From Megalopta genalis (lineage: Eukaryota; Arthropoda; Insecta; Hymenoptera; Halictidae): a stretch of 64,000 bases of DNA. The position numbers and the translations under genes were made by a program. Below are positions 1 to 14,582 of the stretch, in pieces (positions within the stretch are counted from its first letter, which is position 1; each line of letters opens with the position of its first letter). Under the pieces are notes generated by a model. It worked only from the letters and a program-made list of their open reading frames with translations, did not search any database and was not told where the DNA came from. The stretch spans positions 62,001-126,000 of the forward strand of contig NW_027476261.1 in assembly GCF_051020955.1 (NCBI RefSeq), in the 5' to 3' direction.

Positions 1-3000
1 GATTTAACTTCAAATCAACGGGAAGTAGAAGATATACCTTCAAATCCATGCGAAACAAATGGTTTAGCTTCAAATACTTGTGATATACATGATTTAGCTA
101 CAACTGCCTGTGAAACAAACGAGTTGGCTCCAAATCCAAGCGAAACACATGATTTAACTTCAAATCAATGCGAAGAAGAAGGCTTAGCATCAAATCCATG
201 CAACACAAATTATTTAGCTTCTTATACTTGCGATATAAGTGATATAGATTCAAATGCAGGCGAAACAAGCGAGTGATATTCAAATCCAAGCGTAACACAT
301 TATGTAACTTCAAATCAATGCGAAGTAGAAGATTTAGGTTCAAATACATGCGAAACAGATGGTTTAACTTCAAATAATAGTGATATACATGATTTTGCTT
401 CATCTGCATGCGAAACGAACGATTTACCTTCACACCCAAGGGAAACACATGATTTAACTTCAAATCAATGCGAAGTAGAAGGCTGATTTTCGAATCCATG
501 CGAAACAAATGGTTGAGCTTCAAATACTTGCGATATACATGATTTAGCTTCAACTGCATGCGAAACAAACGAGTTAGCTTCAAATCCAAGCGAAACACAT
601 GATTTAACTTCAAATCAATGCGAAGTAGTAGGCTGAGCTTCAAATCCATGCGAATCCAATGGTTTAGCTTCAAATACTTGTGATATACATGATTCAGCTT
701 CAATTGCGTGAGAAACAAACGAGTTAGCTTCAACTACAAGCGAAACACATGATTCAGGTTTCAAATCAAAGCGATATTGAAGGCATGGCTTCATATCCAT
801 GTCAATCTAACGGTTTCTCTTCAAATACTTGTGATATACATGATTTAGCTTCAACTGCATGACAAACAAACGAGTTACCTTCAAATCAATGCGAAGTAGA
901 AGGCTTAGCATCAAATCCATGCCAATCAAACGGTTTAACTTCAAATACTTGCGATATACATGATTTAGTTTCAACTGCATGCGAAACAAACGAGTTAGCT
1001 TCAAATCCATGCGTAACATATGATTTAGCTTCAAATCAATGCGAAGTAGAAGGCTGAGCTTCAAATCCATGCGAATTAAATGGTTTAGCTTCAAATACTT
1101 CTGATATACATGATTTAGCTTCAATTGCGTGAGAAACAAACGAGTTAGCTTCAAATCCATGCGAGGTAGAAGGCTTAGCTTCAAATACATGAGAAACAAA
1201 TGATTTATCTTCAGATAATTGCGATATAAATTACATAGCTTCAAATGCAGGCGAAACAATCGTATTAGCTTCACATTCAAGCGAAGTAGAAGGCTTAGCT
1301 TCAAATCCATGCGAAACGTATAGTTTAGCTTCAAATACTTGTTTTATACATGATTTAGCTTCAACTGCATGCGAAACAAACGAGTTAGCTTCAAATCCAA
1401 GTGAAACACATGATTTAGCATCAAATTCAGGCGAAACACATGGTTTAGCATAATATTCATGCGAAACAGATGGTTTAGATTCAGATACTTGTGATAGACA
1501 TGATTTAGATTCAACTGCATGCGAAACAAACGAGTTAGCTTCAAATCCATGCGAAACATATGATTTAGCTTCAAATCAATGCGAAGTAGAAGGCTGAGCT
1601 TCAAATCCATGCGAATCCAATGGTTTAGCTTCAAATACTTGTGATATACATGATTTAGCTTCAATTGCGTGAGAAACAAACGAGTTAGCTTCAACTACAA
1701 GCGAAACACATGATTCAGGTTTCAAATCAAAGCGATATTGAAGGCATGGCTTCATATCCATGTCAATCTAACGGTTTCTCTTCAAATACTTGTGATATAC
1801 ATGATTTAGCTTCAACTGCATGACAAACAAACGAGTTACCTTCAAATCAATGCGAAGTAGAAGGCTTAGCTTCAAATCCATGCCAATCAAACGGTTTAAC
1901 TTCAAATACTTGCGATATACATGATTTAGTTTCAACTGCATGCGAAACAAACGAGTTAGCTTCAAATCCATGCGTAACATATGATTTAGCTTCAAATCAA
2001 TGCGAAGTAGAAGGCTGAGCTTCAAATCCATGCGAATTAAATGGTTTAGCTTCAAATACTTCTGATATACATGATTTAGCTTCAATTGCGTGAGAAACAA
2101 ACGAGTTAGCTTCAAATCCATGCGAAACATATGATTTACCTTCAAATCAATGCGAAGTAGAAGGCTTAGGTTCAAATCCATGCGAATCAAACGGTTTAAC
2201 TTCAAATACTTGCGATATACATGATTTAGCTTCAATTGCGTGAGAAACAAACGAGTTAGCTTCAAATCCATGCGAAACATATGATTTACCTTCAAATCAA
2301 TGCGAAGTAGAAGGCTTAGGTTCAAATCCATGCGAATCAATCGGTTTAACTTCAAATACTTGCGATATACATGATTTAGTTTCAACTGCATGCGAAACAA
2401 ACGAGTTAGCTTCAAATCCATGCGTAACATATGATTTAGCTTCAAATCAATGCGAAGTAGAAGGCTGAGCTTCAAATCCATGCGAATTAAATGGTTTAGC
2501 TTCAAATACTTCTGATAAACATGATTTAGCTTCAACTGCATGCGAAACAAACGAGTTAGCTTCAAATCAATGCGAAGTGGGAGGTTTATCTTCAAATCCA
2601 TGCGAAACAAATGGTTTAGCTTCAAATACTTGTAATATAGATGATTTAGCTTCAACTGCATGCGAAACAAACGAGTTAGCTTCAAATCCATACGAAGCAG
2701 AAGGATTATCTTTAAATACATGAGAAACAAATGGTTTAGCGTCAAATACTTGTGATATACACGATATAGTTTCAAATGCAGGCGAAACAGACCAGTTAGC
2801 TTCAAAAACATGCGAAACACATGATTTAGCTTCAAATCAATGCGAGGTAGAAGGCTTAGCTTCAAATACATGAGAAACAAATGATTTATCTTCAGATAAT
2901 TGCGATATAAGTTACATAGCTTCAAATGCAGGCGAAACAATCGAATTAGCTTCACATTCAAGCGAAGTAGAAGGCTTAGCTTCAAATCCATGCGAAACGT

Positions 3001-5023
3001 ATAGTTTAGCTTCAAATACTTGTTTTATACATGATTTAACTTCAACTGCATGCGAAACAAACGAGTTAGCTTCAAATCCAAGTGAAACACATGATTTAGC
3101 ATCAAATTCAGGCGAAACACATGGTTTAGCATAATATTCATGCGAAACAGATGGTTTAGATTCAGATACTTGTGATAGACATGATTTAGCTTCAACTGCA
3201 TGCGAAACAAACGAGTTAGCTTCAAATCCATGCGAAACATATGATTTAGCTTCAAATCAATGCGAAGTAGAAGGCTGAGCTTCAAATCCATGCGAATCCA
3301 ATGGTTTAGCTTCAAATACTTGTGATATACATGATTTAGCTTCAATTGCGTGAGAAACAAACGAGTTAGCTTCAACTACAAGCGAAACACATGATTCAGG
3401 TTTCAAATCAAAGCGATATTGAAGGCATGGCTTCATATCCATGTCAATCTAACGGTTTCTCTTCAAATACTTGTGATATACGTGATTTAGCTTCAACTGC
3501 ATGACAAACAAACGAGTTACCTTCAAATCAATGCGAAGTAGAAGGCTTAGCTTCAAATCCATGCCAATCAAACGGTTTAACTTCAAATACTTGCGATATA
3601 CATGATTTAGTTTCAACTGCATGCGAAACAAACGAGTTAGCTTCAAATCCATGCGTAACATATGATTTAGCTTCAAATCAATGCGAAGTAGAAGGCTGAG
3701 CTTCAAATCCATGCGAATTAAATGGTTTAGCTTCAAATACTTCTGATATACATGATTTAGCTTCAATTGCGTGAGAAACAAACGAGTTAGCTTCAAATCC
3801 ATGCGAAACATATGATTTACCTTCAAATCAATGCGAAGTAGAAGTCTTAGGTTCAAATCCATGCGAATCCAATGGTTTAGCTTCAAATACTTGTGATATA
3901 CGTGATTTAGCTTCAATTGCGTGAGAAACAAACGAGTTAGCTTCAACTACAAGCGAAACACATGATTCAGGTTTCAAATCAATGCGATATTAGAAGGCAT
4001 AGCTTTAAATCCATGTCAATTGAACGGTTTATCTTCAAATACTTGTGATATACATGATTTAGCTTCAACTGCATGCGAAACAAACGAGTTAGCTTCAAAT
4101 CAATGCGAAGTGGGAGGTTGATCTTCAAATCCATGCGAAACAAATGGTTTAGCTTCAAATACTTGTAATATAGATGATTTAGCTTCAACTGCATGCGAAA
4201 CAAACGAGTTAGCTTCAAATCCATGCGAAACACATGATCTAGCCTCAAATTTATGCGAATCAAATGGTTTCGCATCATAGCTTCATATTCTAGAGAAACA
4301 GATCATTTAGATTCAGATACATGTGACAAACATGATTTAGCTTCAACTGCATGCGAAACAAACGAGTTAGCTTCAAATCGAAGAGAAACACATGATTTAG
4401 CTTCAAATCAATGCGAAACAAACGAGTTAGCTTCAAATCAATGCGAAGTAAATGGTTTATCTTCAAATCAATGCGAGGTAGAAGGCTTAGCTTCAAATAC
4501 ATGAGAAACAAATGATTTATCTTCAGATAATTGCGATATAAGTTACATAGCTTCACATGCAGGCGAAACAATCGAATTAGCTACAAATTCAAGCGAAGTA
4601 GAAGGCTTAGCTTCAAATCCATGCGAAACGTATAGTTTAGCTTCAAATACTTGTTTTATACATGATTTAGCTTCAATTGCATGCGAAACAAACGAGTTAG
4701 CTTCAAATCCAAGTGAAACACATGATTTAGCATTAAATTCAGGCGAAACACATGGTTTAGCATAATATTCATGCGAAACAGATGGTTTAGATTCAGATAC
4801 TTGTGATAAACATGATTCAGCTTCAACTGCATGCGAAACAAACGAGTAAGCTTCAAATCAATGCGAAGTAAATGGTTTATCTTCAAATCAATGCGAAGTA
4901 GAAGGCTTAGCTTCAAATCCAGGCGAAACAAAATCTTTAGCTTCATATACTTGTAATATACATGATTTAGTTTCAACTGCATGCGAAACTATCGAGTTAG
5001 CTTCAAATCAATGCGAAGTAGAA
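1..5023. repeat. Array block A, copy 1 (150-bp higher-order units)
   Basis: Pentameric 150-bp units. 1-1398 matches 7874-9421 (offset 7873 at the start, 8023 after a 150-bp length difference near 0.5-0.6 kb). 2256-5023 matches 9408-12175 at offset 7152. The intervening 0.87 kb is extra in this copy and is itself locally duplicated: 615-800 recurs at 1576-1761 (offset 961) and again at 3257-3442 (offset 1681). The matching copy begins with the first base of the window, so the duplicated block probably extends to the left. Confidence 0.85.
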
Positions 5024-7873
5024 GACTTATCTTCAAATCCATGCGAAGCAAGTGGTTTAGCTTCAAATACTTGTGATAAACATGATTTTGCTTCAATTGC
5101 ATGCGAAACAAACGAGTTAGCTTCAAATCCATGCGAAACACATGATTTAGCTTCAAATCAATGCGAAATAGAAGGCTTAGCATCAACTCCACGCGACACA
5201 ATTTATTTAGCTTCATATACTTGCGATATAAGTGATACAGCTTCAAATGCAGGCGAAACAATCGAGTTAGATTCAAATCCAAGCGAAACACATGATTTAG
5301 CATCAAATCATTGCGAAGTAGATGGCTTGGCTACAAATCCAAGCGAAACACATGATTTACCTTCAAATACTTGCGATATAAATGAAATAGCTTCAAGTGC
5401 ATGCGAAACAAACGAGTTAGCTTCAAATCTATTAGAAGTAGAAGGACTAGCTTCAAATACATGCGAAACAATCGAGTTAGCATCAAATCTATGCGAAACA
5501 CATGATTTTGCTTCAAATCAATGCGAAGTAGAAGATTTAGGTTCAAATACATGCGAAACAAATGGTTTAGCTTCAAATACTTGTGATATACATGATTTTG
5601 CTTCAGCTGCATGCGAAACAAACGATTTAGCTTCACAACCAAGCGAAACACATGATTTAGCTTCAAATCAATGCAAAATAGAAGGCTTAGCATCAAATCC
5701 ATGCGACACAAATTATTTAGCTTCACATACTTGCGATATAAGTGATGTAGCTTCAAATGCAGGCGAAACAAACGAGTGATATTCAAATCCAAACGTAAAG
5801 CATGATTTAACATCAAATCAATGCGAAGTAGAAGATTTAGGTTCAAATACATGCGAAACAAATGGTTTAACTTCAAATAATTGTGATACACATGATTTTG
5901 CTTCAGCTGCTTGCGAAACAAACGATTTAGCTTCACACCCAAGGGAAACACATGATTTAACTTCAAATCAATGCGAAGTAGAAGGCTTAGGATCAAATCC
6001 ATGCGACACAAATTATTTAGCTTCTTATACTTGCGATATAAGTGATGTAGATTCAAATGCACGCGAAACAAACGAGTGAGCTTTAAATCCAAGAGTAACA
6101 TATGATTTAACTTCAAATCAATGGGAATTAGAAAATTTAGGTTCAAATACATGCGAAATAAAAGGTTTAGCTTCAAATACTTGTGATATACATGATTCAG
6201 CTTCAACTGCATGCGAGACAAACGAGTTAGCTTCAAATCCAAGCGAAACACATGACTTCGCTTCAAATCAATGCGAAATAGTACGCTTAGCATCAAATCC
6301 ATGCGACACATATTATTTAGCTTCGTATACTTGCGATATAAGTGATATTGCTTCAAATGCAGGCGAAACAAACGAGTGATCTTCAAATCCAAGCGTAACA
6401 CATGATTTAACTTCAAATCAATGGGAAGTAGAAGATTTAGGTTCAAATACATGCGAAACAAATGGTTTAGCTTCAAATACTTGTGGTATACATGATTTTG
6501 CTTTAGCTGCATGAGAAACAAACGATTTAGCTTCACACCCAAGGGAAACACATGATTTAACTTCAAATCAATGCGAAGTAGAAGGCTTAGCATCAAATCC
6601 ATGCGACACAAATTATTTAGCTTCATATACTTGCGATATAAGTGATATAGCTTCAAATGCAGGCGAAACAAACGAGTGATCTTCAAATCCAAGCGTAACA
6701 CATGATTTAACTTCAAATCAATGCGAAGTAGAAGATTTAGGTTCAAATACATGCGAAACAAATGGTTTAGCTTCAAATACTTGTGATATACATGATTTTG
6801 CTTCAGCTGCATGCGAAACAAACGATTTAGCTTCACAACCAAGCGAAACACATGATTTAGCTTCAAATCAATGCAAAATAGAAGGCTTAGCATCAAAGAC
6901 ATGCGACACAAATTATTTAGCTTCACATACTTGCGATATAAGTGATGTAGCTTCAAATGCAGGCGAAACAAACGAGTGATATTCAAATCCAAACGTAAAG
7001 CATGATTTAACTTCAAACCAATGCGAAGTAGAAGATTTAGGTTCTAATACATGCGAAACAAATGGTTTAACTTCAAATAATTGTGATACACATGATTTTG
7101 CTTCAGCTGCTTGCGAAACAAACGATTTAGCTTCACACCCAAGGGAAACACATGATTTAACTTCAAATCAATGCGAAGTAGAAGGCTTAGGATCAAATCC
7201 ATGCGACACAAATTATTTAGCTTCATATACTTGCGATATAAGTGATGTAGCTTCAAAAGCAGAAGGAACAAACGAGGTAGCTTCAATACCATGCGAAACA
7301 AATGATTTAGCTTCAAATCAATGCGAAGTAAAAGGCTGAGCATCAAATCCATGCGAAACACATGATTTAGCTTCCAATTAATGGGAAGTAGAAGGCTTAG
7401 CTTCAAATCCATGCGAAACGTATGATTAAGTTTCAAATACTTGCGATATAAGTGATATAGCTTCAAAAGCAGAAGGAACAAACGAGGTAGCTTCAATACC
7501 ATGCGAAACAAATGATTTAGCTTCAAATCAATGCGAAGTAAAAGGCTGAGCATCAAATCCAAGCGTAACACATGATTTAACTTCAAATCAATGGGAAGTA
7601 GAAGATTTACCTTCAAATCCATGCGAAACAAATGGTTTAGCTTCAAATACTTGTGATATACATGATTTAGCTGCAACTGCATGCGGAACAAACGGGTTAG
7701 CTTCAAATCCAAGCGAAACACATGATTTATCTTCAAATCAATGCGAAATAGAAGGCTTAGCATCAAATCCATGCGACACAAATTATTTAGCTTCATATAC
7801 ATGCGATATAAGTGATATAGCTTCAAATGCAAGCGAAACAAACGAGTGAGCTTTAAATCCAAGCGTAACACAT
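5024..7873. repeat. Array segment with 300-bp higher-order units
   Basis: From about 5.5 to 7.3 kb two different 150-bp units alternate, so diagnostic variants recur every 300 bp, such as TCAGCTGCATGCGAAAC followed by TCACACCCAAGGG. 6731-7417 is repeated at 12173-12859 (offset 5442). Around 7231-7600 a 210-bp (seven-monomer) local tandem carries the marker AAAGCAGAAGGAACAAACG. No unique sequence is seen. Confidence 0.85.
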
Positions 7874-10800
7874 GATTTAACTTCAAATCAACGGGAAGTA
7901 GAAGATTTACCTTCAAATCCATGCGAAACAAAAGGTTTAGCTTGAAATACTTGTGATATACATGATTTAGCTACAACTGCCTGTGAAACAAACGAGTTGG
8001 CTCCAAATCCAAGCGAAACACATGATTTAACTTCAAATCAATGCGAAGAAGAAGGCTTAGCATCAAATCCATGCAACACAAATTATTTAGCTTCTTATAC
8101 TTGCGATATAAGTGATATAGATTCAAATGCAGGCAAAACAAGCGAGTGATATTCAAATCCAAGCGTAACACATTATTTAACTTCAAATCAATGCGAAGTA
8201 GAAGATTTAGGTTCAAATACATGCGAAACAGATGGTTTAACTTCAAATAATAGTGATATACATGATTTTGCTTCATCTGCATGCGAAACGAACGATTTAC
8301 CTTCACAACCAAGGGAAACACATGATTTAACTTCAAATCAATGCGAAGTAGAAGGCTGATTTTCGAATCCATGCGAAACAAATGGTTGAGCTTCAAATAC
8401 TTGCGATATACATGATTTATCTTCAACAGCATGCGAAACAAACGAGCTAGCTTCAAATCCAAGCGAAACACATGATTTAACTTCAAATCAATGGGAAGTA
8501 GAAGATTTACCTGCAAATCCATGCGAAACAATTGGTTTAGCTTCAAATACTTGTGATATACATGATTTAGCTTCAACTGCATGCGAAACAAACGAGTTAG
8601 CTTCAAATCCATGCGAAACATATGATTTAGCTTCAAATCAATGCGAAGTAGTAGGCTGAGCTTCAAATCCATGCGAATCCAATGGTTTAGCTTCAAATAC
8701 TTGTGATATACATGATTTAGCTTCAATTGCGTGAGAAACAAACGAGTTAGCTTCAACTACAAGCGAAACACATGATTCAGGTTTCAAATCAAAGCGATAT
8801 TGAAGGCATGGCTTCATATCCATGTCAATCTAACGGTTTCTCTTCAAATACTTGTGATATACATGATTTAGCTTCAACTGCATGACAAACAAACGAGTTA
8901 CCTTCAAATCAATGCGAAGTAGAAGGCTTAGCTTCAAATCCATGCCAATCAAACGGTTTAACTTCAAATACTTGCGATATACATGATTTAGTTTCAACTG
9001 CATGCGAAACAAACGAGTTAGCTTCAAATCCATGCGTAACATATGATTTAGCTTCAAATCAATGCGAAGTAGAAGGCTGAGCTTCAAATCCATGCGAATT
9101 AAATGGTTTAGCTTCAAATACTTCTGATATACATGATTTAGCTTCAATTGCGTGAGAAACAAACGAGTTAGCTTCAAATCCATGCGAGGTAGAAGGCTTA
9201 GCTTCAAATACATGAGAAACAAATGATTTATCTTCAGATAATTGCGATATAAGTTACATAGCTTCAAATGCAGGCGAAACAATCGTATTAGCTTCACATT
9301 CAAGCGAAGTAGAAGGCTTAGCTTCAAATCCATGCGAAACGTATAGTTTAGCTTCAAATACTTGTTTTATACATGATTTAGCTTCAACTGCATGCGAAAC
9401 AAACGAGTTAGCTTCAAATCCATGCGAAACATATGATTTACCATCAAATCAATGCGAAGTAGAAGGCTTAGGTTCAAATCCATGCGAATCAAACGGTTTA
9501 ACTTCAAATACTTGCGATATACATGATTTAGTTTCAACTGCATGCGAAACAAACGAGTTAGCTTCAAATCCATGCGTAACATATGATTTAGCTTCAAATC
9601 AATGCGAAGTAGAAGGCTGAGCTTCAAATCCATGCGAATTAAATGGTTTAGCTTCAAATACTTCTGATATACATGATTTAGCTTCAACTGCATGCGAAAC
9701 AAACGAGTTAGCTTCAAATCAATGCGAAGTGGGAGGTTTATCTTCAAATCCATGCGAAACAAATGGTTTAGCTTCAAATACTTGTAATATAGATGATTTA
9801 GCTTCAACTGCATGCGAAACAAACGAGTTAGCTTCAAATCCATACGAAGCAGAAGGATTATCTTTAAATACATGAGAAACAAATGGTTTAGCGTCAAATA
9901 CTTGTGATATACACGATATAGTTTCAAATGCAGGCGAAACAGACCAGTTAGCTTCAAAAACATGCGAAACACATGATTTAGCTTCAAATCAATGCGAGGT
10001 AGAAGGCTTAGCTTCAAATACATGAGAAACAAATGATTTATCTTCAGATAATTGCGATATAAGTTACATAGCTTCAAATGCAGGCGAAACAATCGAATTA
10101 GCTTCACATTCAAGCGAAGTAGAAGGCTTAGCTTCAAATCCATGCGAAACGTATAGTTTAGCTTCAAATACTTGTTTTATACATGATTTAACTTCAACTG
10201 CATGCGAAACAAACGAGTTAGCTTCAAATCCAAGTGAAACACATGATTTAGCATCAAATTCAGGCGAAACACATGGTTTAGCATAATATTCATGCGAAAC
10301 AGATGGTTTAGATTCAGATACTTGTGATAGACATGATTTAGCTTCAACTGCATGCGAAACAAACGAGTTAGCTTCAAATCCATGCGAAACATATGATTTA
10401 GCTTCAAATCAATGCGAAGTAGAAGGCTGAGCTTCAAATCCATGCGAATCCAATGGTTTAGCTTCAAATACTTGTGATATACATGATTTAGCTTCAATTG
10501 CGTGAGAAACAAACGAGTTAGCTTCAACTACAAGCGAAACACATGATTCAGGTTTCAAATCAAAGCGATATTGAAGGCATGGCTTCATATCCATGTCAAT
10601 CTAACGGTTTCTCTTCAAATACTTGTGATATACGTGATTTAGCTTCAACTGCATGACAAACAAACGAGTTACCTTCAAATCAATGCGAAGTAGAAGGCTT
10701 AGCTTCAAATCCATGCCAATCAAACGGTTTAACTTCAAATACTTGCGATATACATGATTTAGTTTCAACTGCATGCGAAACAAACGAGTTAGCTTCAAAT

Positions 10801-12175
10801 CCATGCGTAACATATGATTTAGCTTCAAATCAATGCGAAGTAGAAGGCTGAGCTTCAAATCCAAGCGAATTAAATGGTTTAGCTTCAAATACTTCTGATA
10901 TACATGATTTAGCTTCAATTGCGTGAGAAACAAACGAGTTAGCTTCAAATCCATGCGAAACATATGATTTACATTCAAATCAATGCGAAGTAGAAGTCTT
11001 AGGTTCAAATCCATGCGAATCCAATGGTTTAGCTTCAAATACTTGTGATATACGTGATTTAGCTTCAATTGCGTGAGAAACAAACGAGTTAGCTTCAACT
11101 ACAAGCGAAACACATGATTCATGTTTCAAATCAATGCGATATTAGAAGGCATAGCTTTAAATCCATGTCAATTGAACGGTTTATCTTCAAATACTTGTGA
11201 TATACATGATTTAGCTTCAACTGCATGCGAAACAAACGAGTTAGCTTCAAATCAATGCGAAGTGGGAGGTTGATCTTCAAATCCATGCGAAACAAATGGT
11301 TTAGCTTCAAATACTTGTAATATAGATGATTTAGCTTCAACTGCATGCGAAACAAACGAGTTAGCTTCAAATCCATGCGAAACACATGATCTAGCCTCAA
11401 ATTTATGCGAATCAAATGGTTTCGCATCATAGCTTCATATTCTAGAGAAACAGATCATTTAGATTCAGATACATGTGACAAACATGATTTAGCTTCAACT
11501 GCATGCGAAACAAACGAGTTAGCTTCAAATCGAAGAGAAACACATGATTTAGCTTCAAATCAATGCGAAACAAACGAGTTAGCTTCAAATCAATGCGAAG
11601 TAAATGGTTTATCTTCAAATCAATGCGAGGTAGAAGGCTTAGCTTCAAATACATGAGAAACAAATGATTTATCTTCAGATAATTGCGATATAAGTTACAT
11701 AGCTTCACATGCAGGCGAAACAATCGAATTAGCTACAAATTCAAGCGAAGTAGAAGGCTTAGCTTCAAATCCATGCGAAACGTATAGTTTAGCTTCAAAT
11801 ACTTGTTTTATACATGATTTAGCTTCAACTGCATGCGAAACAAACGAGTTAGCTTCAAATCCAAGTGAAACACATGATTTAGCATTAAATTCAGGCGAAA
11901 CACATGGTTTAGCATAATATTCATGCGAAACAGATGGTTTAGATTCAGATACTTGTGATAAACATGATTTAGCTTCAACTGCATGCGAAACAAACGAGTA
12001 AGCTTCAAATCAATGCGAAGTAAATGGTTTATCTTCAAATCAATGCGAAGTAGAAGGCTTAGCTTCAAATCCAGGCGAAACAAAATCTTTAGCTTCATAT
12101 ACTTGTAATATACATGATTTAGTTTCAACTGCATGCGAAACTATCGAGTTAGCTTCAAATCAATGCGAAGTAGAA
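7874..12175. repeat. Array block A, copy 2
   Basis: A contiguous copy of 1-1398 plus 2256-5023. It carries the same rare markers, including the one-base insertion variant GATTCAGGTTTCAAATC at 8774 and 10544. The right end is sharp: from 12176 the sequence switches to the 300-bp type seen at 6734 onward, while copy 1 continues differently at 5024. Confidence 0.85.
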
Positions 12176-12859
12176 GATTTAGGTTCAAATACATGCGAAA
12201 CAAATGGTTTAGCTTCAAATACTTGTGATATACATGATTTTGCTTCAGCTGCATGCGAAACAAACGATTTAGCTTCACAACCAAGCGAAACACATGATTT
12301 AGCTTCAAATCAATGCAAAATAGAAGGCTTAGCATCAAAGACATGCGACACAAATTATTTAGCTTCACATACTTGCGATATAAGTGATGTAGCTTCAAAT
12401 GCAGGCGAAACAAACGAGTGATATTCAAATCCAAACGTAAAGCATGATTTAACTTCAAACCAATGCGAAGTAGAAGATTTAGGTTCTAATACATGCGAAA
12501 CAAATGGTTTAACTTCAAATAATTGTGATACACATGATTTTGCTTCAGCTGCTTGCGAAACAAACGATTTAGCTTCACACCCAAGGGAAACACATGATTT
12601 AACTTCAAATCAATGCGAAGTAGAAGGCTTAGGATCAAATCCATGCGACACAAATTATTTAGCTTCATATACTTGCGATATAAGTGATGTAGCTTCAAAA
12701 GCAGAAGGAACAAACGAGGTAGCTTCAATACCATGCGAAACAAATGATTTAGCTTCAAATCAATGCGAAGTAAAGGGCTGAGCATCAAATCCATGGGAAA
12801 CACATGATTTAGCTTCCAATTAATGGGAAGTAGAAGGCTTAGCTTCAAATCCATGCGAA
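12173..12859. repeat. Array segment copied from or with 6731-7417
   Basis: Matches 6731-7417 at offset 5442. Compared with copy 1, where 1.7 kb separates block A from this segment, the two parts are directly joined here. The length difference of 1710 bp is 57 monomers, as expected of unequal exchange in monomer register. Confidence 0.8.
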
Positions 12860-14582
12860 ACAAATGGTTTAGCTTCAAATACTAGTGATATTCGTTATTC
12901 AGATTTAACTGCATGCGCAACGAACGAGTTAGCTTCAAATCCATGCGATACACAAGATTTAGCTTCAAATCAATGCGATGTAGAAGGTTTAGCTTCAAAT
13001 CCATGCGATACACAAGATTTAGCTTCAAATCAATGCGATGTAGAAGGTTCAGCTTCAAATCCATGCGACACGTATGATTTAGCTTCAAATACTTGCGATA
13101 TAAGTGATATAGCTTCAAAAGCAGAGGGAACAAACGAGGTAGCTTCAATTCCATGCGAAACAAATGATTTAGCTTCAAATCAATGCGAAGTAGAAGGCCT
13201 AGCTTCAAATCCATGCAAAACACATGATTTAGCTTCAAATCCATGGGATGTAGAAGGCTTAGTTTCAAATCCATGCGAAACAAATGGTTTAGCTTCAAAT
13301 ACTTCTGATGTACATGATTTAGCTTCAACTTCATGTGAAACTAACGTGTTAGCTTCAATTCCAAGCGAAACACTTGATTTAGCTTCAAATCAATGCGAAA
13401 TGGAAGTCTTAGCTCCAAATCCATGCGAAACGATTAACTAAAGTTCAATTACTTGCGAATATAAGCGATATAGCTTCAAATGCAGGCGAAACGAACGAGT
13501 TAGCTTCAAATCCATGCGTAACACATGATTTAGCTGCAAATCATTGCGATGTAGGAGGTTTAGCTTCAAATCCATGCAAAACGATTGATTTAGCATCAAA
13601 TACTTGCGAATAGAAGTGATATAGATTCAAATGCGTGCCAAACAAACGAGTTAGCTTCAAATCCAAGCGACATATATGATTTAGCTTCAAATCAATGCGA
13701 AGAAGAAGGATTAGCTTCAAATCCATGCGAAACAAATGGTTTAGCTTCAAATACTTGCGATATAAGTGATATAGCTTCAACTGCACGCCAAACGAACGAG
13801 TTAGCTTCAAATCCAAGCGAGTCACATGATTTAGCTTCAAATCAATGCGAAGTAGAAGGTTTAGCTTCAAATCCAAGCGGAACAAGTGATTTAGCTTCAA
13901 ACCAATGCGGAGTAGAAGGTTTAGCTTCAAATGCATGCGGAACACATGATTTAGTTTCAAATCAATGCAGAATAGATGGTTTATCGTCAAGTCCATGCGA
14001 AAGAAATGATATATCTTCAAATCAATGCGTAGTTGAAGGTTTATCCTCATATCCATGCGAAACAAATGACTTAGCTTCAACTACTTGCGATATAGATGAT
14101 TGAGCTGCAACTGCATGCGAAACAAAAGAGTTAGCATCAAATCCATGCGAATCACATGATTTAGCTTCAAATACTTATTGATATACATGATTTATCTTCA
14201 ACTGCAGGCGAAACAAACGTGTCAACTTCAATTCCGTGCGAAACACACGAGTTAGCTTCAAATCCATGCGAAACACATGATTATATTCAAATCCATGCGA
14301 AGCACATGATTTAGCTTCAAATCCATGCGAAACACATGATTGAGCTTCAAATCAATGTGAAGTAGAAGGCTTAGCTTCAAATCCATGCGAAACGAATGGT
14401 TTAGCTTCAAATACTTGTGATATACATGATTTAGATCCAACTGCATGCGCAAGAAACGAGTTAGCTTCAAATCAAAAGAAAACACATGATTTCACATCAA
14501 ATCAATGCGAAGTAGAAGGCTTAGCTTCAAATCAATGCGACACAAATGGTTTAGATTCAAATACTTGTGACATACATGATTT
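12690..14582. repeat. Array block C, copy 1
   Basis: Near-identical to 25744-27636 at offset 13054, with a handful of single-base differences seen by eye (for example near 13055, 13840 and 14300). The block contains more mixed monomers than the 300-bp region, including the one-base insertion variant CTTGCGAATATAAGCG near 13452. Confidence 0.85.

Noticed and set aside
1..5023. CRISPR array
   Set aside because: Unit length is about 30 bp, but there are no unique spacers: the whole unit repeats, monomer types recur in fixed order, and the context is an animal genome.
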